DNA from: Prorocentrum cordatum
Lineage: Eukaryota > Sar > Dinophyceae > Prorocentrales > Prorocentraceae
Assembly: GCA_963575745.1 (NCBI GenBank)
Contig: CAUYUJ010015303.1
Location: forward strand, 249,839-274,838
Length of the DNA: 25,000 nt
Direction of reading: 5' to 3'
The stretch's first letter is position 1; the number at the start of each line of letters is the position of its first letter. Below, piece after piece: positions 16,363-24,616 of the stretch. Below the pieces are notes generated by a model, which did no database searches, was not told the origin of the DNA, and worked only from the letters and a program-made list of their open reading frames with translations. Made by a program: the position numbers and the translations under genes.

Positions 16363-18496
16363 GGCCGGGGGCGCGCTAGAAGATCTTGGACAGCGCTATC
16401 AAGCACAGGCGCGTGACATAGTCGTGCCTCCCGAGGGCCTCTTGGGAACCTCTTGGGTCTTCGTGGGGGCATCTGAAGGGCTTCTGGGGGGTTCTCCGTG
16501 CTTCCTCAATTGGCTGTTGGAGGTTAGAGGTACCTCTTGGGTGCTTCTCGGGGGGGCATCTTGGGGCTTCTTGGGGTCCCTTGGGGGCATCGTCAGGGTT
16601 CTCCGGGCAGTCGGAAAGTGATGTTCTGCAGTCTGAAGCAGTCAATGAGCCGTCTTGGCTGCGTGGAGGCCCGTCTTGAGGCCACATTGGGGTATTCCGG
16701 AAGCCTCCCGGGGCCTCCTTGGAGCAATTTTGATGCATCGAGAGCACTGTTCGACTATCTTGGGGCCCCGTGTACGTCTCCTGTGAGCCTTTTGGGGCCT
16801 GCTGGGGGGCTTTGGGGGGCCTCGTCGGACCACTTGGGGACTCTTGGAGCCTCCTGTGGGCCTCTTAGGGCGGAAGGCTCTGCTGTTGGGTTCGCATTCC
16901 CCTTCTTGGGGCTCTCTTGGGGCCCTCTTGGGGCCTCGGGCACCGTCTTGGGGCCGTCGTGGGACGTCTTGGGGCCCTCTTGGAGGCCTCTTCGGCTATC
17001 TTGGAGCGGTCTTGGGGGCCACTTGGGCCGTCTTGGAGCGTCGGGATGCCAAAAGGCTGGGAACTCCAAAATCCATCAAAAGCCGATGGGAAAACAACGT
17101 TTCTTGTAACCCCTTCGGCCTTCTGGGGAGCTTCTTGAGGGCCTCTTGCGTCCCATTTGGGGTCCTCTGGGGCTTCCTGACAGCCTCTCGGGGTGAAGGC
17201 TTGGATTTTCGGTTCGTCTTACCCCTCTTGGGCCCCCCTTGGGGCCGTATTGGTGCCCTCTCGGGCTATCTTGGGCCCTGTTGGAAGCCTCCTGGGCTAG
17301 CTTGGATTGGTCTTGGAGGCCTTTTGGGCCGTCTTGGAGCGTCAGGACGCCAAAAGGCTGAAAACTATAACATCCATGAAAAACCTAGATGTTTGCCTCT
17401 TGGTGCCTTCGTGGGAGGCCTCTTGGATACTCTTCGGCACCCTGGGGGGCTTCTTGGGGCCTCTTGGAGCCTGTTAGGGGCTTCTCGGGACCTCCTGAGA
17501 GCCTCTCGGGGTGGAGGACTTGGATTTTCGCTTCGTGTCAACCCTCTTGGCTCCATCTTGGGGCCGTCTTGGGGCCCTCTCGGGCCGCCTTGGGCGCCTC
17601 TGGCGCCGTCTTGGGACCCCCGTGGGCTGTCTTGTGACCGTCTGCGAGGCCTCTGGGGATGCCTTGGAGCAGAAATTGAAGCCTCGTGGGCCGTCGTGGA
17701 GCGTCAGGAAACTCAAAAGACGAGAACTCGAAAATCGATCAAAAACCAAAGAAAAACAAATTAGTTGTGCCTCCTGGGGCTCCTTGGGAGCCATCTTAGA
17801 GACCTCTTGGGACGTCTTGGAAGCCTCTTGGACAGTCAGGGACCAATGCTGGGGTGACCTCGGGTGGTCATTGGTCGTTTTCGTTGTCTGGAAACGCCAT
17901 TTCTGGCAATCCAGGGCCGTCTTCGGGCGACTTTACAAGGCCCCCAGCGCCACGGCAGGGCCCCCGGGCCCCCCGTTGCGAGGGCCCCGTCCCGGGCCCC
18001 GCCTCGTGCCCGCGGCAGGGCGTCCCTGGGCCGTCTCGGCGCCCTCGTGGGGGCCTGTTGGGGCGACATTGGGTGTCTGAGATCCATCAAAAACCGAGGG
18101 ACAATCAATGATTTCGGCGTCCCTTTGGGCCGTGTTGGAAGCCTTGTGGGCCGTCCGGAGTCCATATTCGGCGTGTTCGAACGATCTGTCCTCGTTTCGG
18201 GGCCTCTTGGGGGCCTCTTGCGGCCCTTTCGTCTGTGTTGGGGCTTTCTTGGGCCGTCTGGGGGAGGCCCTGGGCTGTCTCGGCGCCCTCTTGGAAGCCT
18301 GTTTGGAAGATTTCTGGGTGTCCTGGACCGTCCTCCTTCAACATCGGCGGCACTGGCCGTAAGACTTGCTGGGAACATGATTTGTTGGGGTGTCGTTGGG
18401 CGCCTCCAGAAGCTTCGGGGCCTGACGCGTTTCCGAGCGTGGAGGCAGGTAGCGCTGCTTGGGACTCTCGTTTTTTAATCCTGGCAGGCGTTTAGG

Positions 18497-18800
18497 GACC
18501 ATGGTTTGGGGAGAGGGCGGCAACCCGAGAATCATGCTCCCTGCAAGCTTTCCGGGAGCATGATTTGTTCGGCTCTCTTAAGAGGGGGACCTCTGGGGGC
18601 TTATCGAGGGGCCCTTTTTGGCCTTGTCGGTAAGCCTATGAGAAACATGGTTGGGGCGGTGGGCGGAAGCCCAAGGAATCACGTTCCTGGAAAGCTCTGG
18701 AAAATACGATTTACCGAGGTCTCTTGGGGGCCCGCAGGGTGCTTCCCTGGGGGCCCCTTGGGGGCTTATTGGGGCTTCCGGGGGGCCTCTTGGGAGCCTC
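18497..18800 (+). repeat. Tandem pair of ~148 bp units with a 12 bp hairpin in the first
   Basis: ACCATGGTTTGGGGAGAGGG (from 18498) and AACATGGTTGGGGCGGTGGG (from 18645) begin two aligned units. The first contains a perfect 12 bp inverted repeat, 18530-18541 and 18554-18565 (AATCATGCTCCC), around a 12-base loop holding AAGCTT. In the second unit the stem has decayed (AATCACGTTCC ... GGAAAATACGATT). Confidence 0.5.
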
Positions 18801-19249
18801 ACGGGGCTTCTTGGGAGCCTCTTGATGGCCTCCGGGGGCGTCCTAGGAGCCTCTCAGGCCGGAGACCTTGAAATGTCGCGCTCTTCGGGCCCTCTTGGGT
18901 CGCTCTTGGGGCTCTTTTGGGGCGCTCTCGGGCCTCTTGAATCATCTGGGGAGCCTCCTGGGCCGTCCCTGGTCTTTCTTGGGAGCCTCTTCGGCCGTCT
19001 TGGAGCGATCTGAAAGGCCTCTGACGCCGTCCGGGACCGTGGGGAGGCGGAACATGCGAGGGCGCAAAAATGCGGGGCCCTTTGGAGGGACCTCTGGAGA
19101 CGCTCTTGGGGCGTTTTGGCGGTGTCGTCGGCCGTCCTGAGGCCATCTTCGGCGTGTCTGGGGCCTCTTGGGGCTGTCTTGGCAATCTTTAGGGCCCTCT
19201 TGGCGTGTCGTGGCGTGTTTGGGAGCGGGCCCGGGCAGTCCCGGGAGCT

Positions 19250-19550
19250 CTGGGGGCTGTTGAATGCTAGGTGCTGTCTTGGAGGCGGAGGCTGTTGAGT
19301 GCAGGGTGGCGCGTGCTACGCGGAAGGCGGGCGAGCGGCCGGACAGGCTGCGGGCGGGCGGGTGGCGGGCGGGCGGGCAGGCGGGTCTGGATTTGAATGA
19401 AGTCCTTAAGGGTTCTCTCTTGCAGCGGGAGCTTGTTGAGTACAGGGTGTTGCTTTGAAGACGGGGGCTGTTGACTACAGGGTGTTGTCTTGGAGACTCA
19501 AGCTGTTGAGTACAGAGTGGTGCGTGCTACGCGGACGGCGGGCGGGCGGC
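19250..19550 (+). repeat. Minisatellite of ~35 bp units (GCTGTTGAGTACAGGGTGTTG) with GGCGGGCGGGCGG patches
   Basis: Five imperfect copies begin near 19256, 19289, 19433, 19467 and 19501. Copies two and five share an extension, GTGCGTGCTACGCGGA, leading to a GGCGGGCG patch, so the original repeating unit may be a dimer. It is embedded in the G/T array. Confidence 0.6.
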
Positions 19551-20255
19551 GGGGGCCCTAGGTGGTGGGTCAGAGGCCTCATGGGTGTAGGTTTGGATCT
19601 CGTGGTTGGCCTGTCGGGGGCGTCGTGAAGGCAATTTCGCAGCTTCTCGGTAGCCGTTTTGGGACCGTTGTGGGGCCTCCTCGAGGCTGTTTTGTGGCCT
19701 CTTGAGGCCTCGTTTGGGCCTCCTGGGTGCCTCTCGGGGGCCTCCTGGGGCCTCTTGGGGGTTCCTTGGGGCCTCCTGGGGCACTCTTCAAGCGGGAGGG
19801 TCGAATTTTAGAGTCGTGGTCCCCCTCTTGGGCGCATCTTGGGGCCGTCTCGGGGCTCTCTTGGGCTGTCTTGGGCGCCTCTGGGGCCGTCTGGGGGCCC
19901 TCTTGGGCCGTCTTGGGGCGCTCTTGGGGGCCTATTGGGCCTTCTTGGAACGTCGGACAGCCGACAAGGCTGGAAGGCCAAAATCTGTCCAAAACCTTAG
20001 TAAAATTGACGATTTCGGCCACTTGAAGCGCTCTGGAGAGGCGTCTTGAAGCGTCGCGGGATGCCTTGGGGGGGCCTCTCGGGCCGTCTTAGGCCTATCT
20101 TGGGCGTCCAGAAGCAGTCTTTCGGCGACTCGGGGCCCGCTTGGGCCGTCTGGGGAGCCTCTGGAGGCCCTCCTGGACTATTTTGACCCTCACCGGCCGC
20201 CCCATCCTGCCATGGGGGTCGGGGCACCTATTTGTGGGCCCCAGGCCTGCCCCCC

Positions 20256-20257
<2 letters not shown>

Positions 20258-20295
<38 letters not shown>

Positions 20296-20865
20296 ATATA
20301 CACACATACATACATACATACATACCTACATACATACATACATACATACATACATACATACATACATGCATACCTACCTACCTACCTACCTACCTACCTA
20401 CCTACCTACCTCCTGCATGCATGCATGCATGCATGCATGCATGCATGCATGCATGCACACACATAAATACATACATACATACATACATACATCATACATA
20501 CATACGTACATACATACCTACTACACATACATACATACTACATGCATGCATACATACATACATACATACATGCATCATACATACATACATACATAAATAC
20601 ATACATACATGCATGCATGCATGCATGCATACATACATACATACATACATACATACATACATACACACACAAACATGCATACATACATACATACATACAT
20701 ACATACATACGCACATACATACATACATACATACATACATACATACATACATACATACATACATACATACATACATACACACACATACATACATACATAC
20801 ATACATACATACATACATACATACATACATACATACATACATACATACATACATACATACATACA

Positions 20866-20897
<32 letters not shown>

Positions 20898-20931
20898 CAT
20901 AGTATATGATCGATATATATGTATATATATA
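20258..20931. repeat. Compound microsatellite: (TA)n, (CATA)n, (CTAC)n, (GCAT)n
   Basis: (TA)n at 20261-20291, (CATA)n from 20305, (CCTA)n at 20372-20411, (GCAT)n at 20415-20456, then long (CATA)n to about 20893 with ACAC interruptions, and (TA)n to 20931. Same set of sub-units as the array at 15490-16320. Long frames are artefacts. Confidence 0.95.
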
Positions 20932-20963
20932 TACTAGTGTGGACCCGTGGATTAAATCCACGG
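20932..20963 (-). repeat. 32 bp dispersed motif with CCGTGGATT hairpin (copy 2)
   Basis: 28 of 32 positions match 9243-9274. The differences inside the loop leave the CCGTGGA/TCCACGG stem intact, and here it is extended to CCGTGGATT/AATCCACGG. It directly follows the (TA)n end of the tetranucleotide array. Confidence 0.6.
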
Positions 20964-20967
20964 AGTT

Positions 20968-21075
20968 GCGCCGTCGCAGTCGTCGGTGCCGTCATCGTCG
21001 TAACCGTCGGCGTCGGCGGCGGCGGCGTCGGCGTGTTCTTCGGCGTTGGCGTCGCCATCGCCGTCGTTGTTGTTG
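20968..21075. repeat. Imperfect (GTC)n / GGCGTC array
   Basis: GTCGTC, GTCGGCGTCGGCGGC and GTCGTTGTTGTTG words, similar in kind to the GTC array at 14390-14450. Confidence 0.7.
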
Positions 21076-22290
21076 TTGGGCCGTCTTTGAGCGGTCTATG
21101 AAGCGTCTGGGGCCGTCGTGGAGCATCGGGATGCGAAAACTCGTAAAAGGCCAAAAAGCACGTTTTCCGAAGGAAATTTCACGATGTTGGCTTCCTGGGG
21201 TTCTGTGCGGAAGGTTTGGGGGCCGTCTTACGGGATCTTGGAGGTCTCTTAGGCCGTGTTTGCGGTCTCGCAGAAGCTCCGGCGCCGTTTCGGGCCTCTG
21301 CGGGCGTCTTCCGGAGCCGTTTCATGGCCTCTGGGATGCCCTCGTGGGCCGTCGTGGGAGCCTCTTCGAGTTCTGTTGGGCCGTCTCGGGGCGGTCTATG
21401 AAGCATCTTGGGCCGTCTTGGAGCCTCGGGATGGAAAACTCGAACATGCCCGAAATGCACGTTTTTCCCAAAGGAATTTGACGATTTTGGCTTCCCGGGG
21501 CTCTGTGCGGAAGGCTTTGGGGGCCGTCTCACGGGATCGTGGAGGTCTCTAGGGCCGTGTTTGTGGTCTCGCAGAAGCTCCCGTTTCGGGCCTCTGCGGG
21601 TGTCTTCCGGAGCCGTTTCATGGCCTCTGGGATGCCCTCGTGGGCCGTCGTGGGAGCCCCTTGGAGTCCTGTTTGGCCGTCTTGGGGCGGTGTATGAAGC
21701 GTCTCGGGCCGTCATGGAGCTTTGGGATGCGAAAACGCGTACATGCCCAAAATGTACGTTTTCCCAAAGGAATTTGACGATTTGGGCTTCCTTCCTGGGG
21801 CTCTGTGCGGAAGGCATTGAGGGCCGTCGTGCAGTATCTTGGAGGTCTCTGGGACCGTGGTGGGGGTCTCTCAGAAGCTCCGGCGCCGTGTCGGGCCTCT
21901 CCCCGTGTCTTCCGGAGCCGTTTCGGGGCCCCTGGGAGGCCCTCTGGGGCCGTCGTGGGAGCCTCTTGGAGTCCTGTTGGGCCGTTTTGGGGCGGTCTAT
22001 GGAGCGTCTTTGGCCGTCGTGAAGCATCGGGATTTGAAAAGTCGCACATTGCCAAAATGTACGTTTTCCCAAAGGAATTTGACGATTTTGGCTTCTCGGG
22101 GCTCTGTGCAGAAGGCTTTGGGGGCCGTCTTACGGGATCTTGGAGGTCTCTTGGGCCGTGTTTGCGGTCTCTCAGGAGCTCCCGCACCGGTTCGGGCCTT
22201 TCCGGGTGTCTTCCGGAGCCGTTTCAGGGCCCCTGGGAGACTCTGGGAGGCTCGGGGAGCCTGGGGCCCACGCAAACCCACAAAGCATCT
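21076..22290 (+). repeat. Tandem array of four ~300 bp units of the G/T family
   Basis: Unit landmarks (GGCCGTC-TGGAGC-TCGGGATG) fall at about 21112, 21410, 21708 and 22011, a period of about 300. Each unit holds the core with ACGTTTTCC and GACGATTTTGGCTTC-type words (21154-21192, 21453-21492, 21750-21789, 22054-22092), a GCTCTGTGCGGAAGGCTT word, TACGGGATCTTGGAGGTCTC or a variant, and GTCTTCCGGAGCCGTTTC. Substitutions and small indels are spread through all copies, and none keeps an open frame with a recognisable protein. Confidence 0.85.
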
Positions 22291-22308
22291 TACGGATTTA
22301 TTTGAGTG

Positions 22309-23278
22309 GATATATATATATATATATATACAAGACTGCAGTGGCGCTTCGCGCCATGCACCTTGGTCCTTGAAGTTTGGCATACAGGCGGAATAGCAGG
22401 AAGGTCAAGCCGACAAATTAGAGATAACTCCTTGTTGCCTTTTCCTGCATCGCCGCTATAACAATGTTCTTCGTTATCCTTCCTCCATGCTTCTTTTTCC
22501 ATATTTTCGCCGTACCCTGCGCATTCTCCCCATCCTCTTCAGCTCTTTTTTGCGGAGGCTCCTCCCTGGAGAGCCTCTGGGGGCCTCACAAAAGTTGTTT
22601 CAAGCTTTCTTAAGGCCTTCTGGAGGCCTCCTGGGCGTATTCTGAGGGCCTCTGGGGACTTCCTCGGGCCAGCCTGCCTCCAACCGCGGTCTCCCTGAAC
22701 GACCGGGTCACGATTTGGAATGCTTCGGAGGGTGTCTTGGGGCCATCTTGAGCCACCATGGCGTGTTGTGCTGTTTTGGGGCTCTCTTGGACTGCCTGGA
22801 AGCCCTTTCGGATGGTTGTGGGGCAATGTTGGAGCCTCCCAGGCGGCTTCGGACGCCCAGAAGACCGCCGTCTTGGAGCGTCGGGAAGCCGAAAAGAGGA
22901 GAACCCCAAAATTCAGCAAAAACCATCAGAAAATCAAAGATTTGTGCCTCTTGGGGCCTTCTTGGGAGTGCTCTTGGAGGCATCTTTGGGGCCGTCCTGG
23001 AGGCCTTTTGGGCCATCTTGAGGTCACGTCGGTCACTCTTGGAGCGCTCTTGTGCTGTCTTGGAGGTCTCTGGGACGTCTCCGATGACCCCCCTGATCGC
23101 CCCAGGTGTGCTGGGAAGGCTTGGCAAAACGCCCTGCGAAGCCCGGGGGGCCGCTTCGAGGCCCGTCCGGAGGGTCCCAAAGCCCCAGATCCCGGGAGTC
23201 CGGTGTTTTTTTTGGGGGGGGGACGGGTTTTCCCCCCGCCCGGGCTTGCAAAAATATAGGTAAAAATATAAGGAGAGG
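22309..23278 (+). repeat. ~970 bp duplicated unit, copy 1
   Basis: It starts with (TA)n, then GACTGCAGTGGCGCTTCGCG (hairpin TGGCGC-TTC-GCGCCA at 22342-22356). About 240 bp of low-copy sequence follows (to about 22550), then G/T family units with an A-rich core at 22880-22945, and a run of 8 G at 23214-23221 before a GGGCTTGCAAAAATA word. No intact gene was found; frames differ between the two copies. Confidence 0.85.
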
Positions 23279-24262
23279 AATATATATATATATATATATA
23301 TATGACTGCAGTGGCGCTTCGCGCCATGCACCTTGGTCCTTGAAGTTTGGTACGCAGGCGGAATAGCAGGAAGGTCAAGCCGACAAATTAGAGATAACTC
23401 CTTGTTGCCTTTTTCCGACATCGCCGCTATAACAATGTTCTTCGTTATCCTTCCTCCATGCTTCTTTTTCTTTATTTTCGCCATACCCTGCGCATTCTCC
23501 CCATCCTCCTCAGCTCTTTTTTGCGGAGGCTCCTCCTTGGAGAGCCTCTGGGGGCCTCACAAAAGTTGTTTCAGGCTTTCTTAAGGCCTTCTGGAGGCCT
23601 CCTGGGCGTATTCTGGGGGCCTTTGGGGGCTTCCTCGGGCCACCCTGCTTCCAACCGCGGTCTCCCTGAACGACCGGGTCACGATTTGGAATGCTTCGGA
23701 GGGTGTCTTGGGGCCATCTTGAGCCGCCATGGGGCTCTCTGAGGGCCATCTTGGACCCGTGTTGTGCCGTTTGGGGGCTCTCTTGGACTGCCTGGAAGCC
23801 CTTTCGGATGGTTGTGGGGCGATGTTGGAACCTCCCAGGCGGCTTCGGACGCCCAGAAGACCGCCGTCTTGGAGCGTCGGGAAGCCGAAAAAAGGAGAAC
23901 CCCAAAATTCAGCAAAAACCATCAGAAAATCAAAGATTTGTGCCTCTTGGGGCCTTCTTGGGAGTGCTCTTGGAGGCCTCGTTGGGGCCGTTCTGGAGGC
24001 CTTTTGGGCCATCTTGAGGTCACGTCGGTCACTCTTGGAGCGCTCTTGTGCTGTCTTGGGGGTCTCTGGGACGTCTCCGATGGCCCCCCTGATCGCCCTA
24101 GGTGTGCTGGGAAGGCTTGGCAAAACGCCCTGCGAGGCCCGGGAGGCCGCTTCGAGGCCCGTCTGGAGGGTCCCAAAGCCCCAGATCCCGGGAGTCCGGT
24201 TTTTTTTTGGGGGGGGGTGATGGGTTTTCCCCCCGCCCGGGCTCGTAAAAATCTAGGAAGAG
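23279..24262 (+). repeat. ~985 bp duplicated unit, copy 2
   Basis: A direct repeat of 22309-23278 at high identity by eye, shifted by 970 bases at the hairpin (23312-23326) and by 996 at the core. The difference is about 26 extra bases near 23733-23760 (a partly duplicated GGGCTCTCTGAGGGCCATCT stretch). The unit again ends in a G run, a GGGCTCGTAAAAAT word and a new (TA)n array, so each unit is bounded by TA microsatellites. Confidence 0.85.
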
Positions 24263-24279
24263 GAATATATAGATTTATG

Positions 24280-24320
<41 letters not shown>

Positions 24321-24450
24321 GCGTCTGCGTGTATATATATATATATATATATGTATTCATATATATATATATATATATATATGAATGCATATATATATAT
24401 ATATGTATATATATATACATGTGTGTAGACACCCATATCTATCTATTAAT
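24263..24450. repeat. (TA)n microsatellite with TGTA/GCAT interruptions
   Basis: Long alternating TA at about 24280-24310, 24330-24350 and 24359-24405, then decaying TATC/CATG sequence. Confidence 0.92.
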
Positions 24451-24514
24451 ATGTATATCTATACATCATGGTCAAAAAACATAGAAAAATCGTCCCAATA
24501 CTATTTGTTTGAAT

Positions 24515-24544
24515 ATTCCTCCAGTAGACGGACGTGCCCGACTT
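24515..24544 (+). repeat. Conserved 30 bp terminus of the G/T family, copy
   Basis: ATTCCTCCAGTAGACGGACG followed by TGCCCGACTT; left flank CGTCCCAATACTATTTG as at 7862. Only a short G/T-type stretch (to about 24615) follows before the minisatellite. Confidence 0.6.
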
Positions 24545-24616
24545 CAGTCTAGGACCTTCCAGACTGCTCTGAGAGGCGCTGGGACGCGTCGGGGGCTCTG
24601 AGGGGCCTGGGGAAGG

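Larger units (their letters stand above)
16430..20180 (+). repeat. Main G/T family array, forward, with G runs at about 10.6 bp
   Basis: Nearly 3.7 kb of units such as CTCTTGGGGCC, CGTCTTGGAGC and CCTCCTGGGG. In 19830-19947, G runs begin at 19830, 19841, 19852, 19863, 19873, 19883, 19893, 19905, 19915, 19926, 19937 and 19947. That is 117 bases over 11 steps, or 10.6 bp. In 16906-17033, TTGG or its position recurs with the same mean. Roughly every 300-360 bases an A-rich core interrupts (17034-17110, 17334-17390, 17696-17765, 18070-18115, 19950-20030), introduced by TTGGAGCGTCGGGATGC or a variant. Forward translations are G/W/L/S-rich and reverse ones P/R/K/E-rich in all frames, as expected from a 10-11 bp period, with no protein family signature. 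Confidence 0.8.

Noticed and set aside
16844-17764. 306-codon Gly/Leu/Trp/Ser-rich plus frame that could suggest a membrane or repeat protein
   Set aside because: The 10-11 bp repeat unit produces similar compositions in all three frames, the pattern does not persist between aligned repeat copies, and no start or splice context is convincing.
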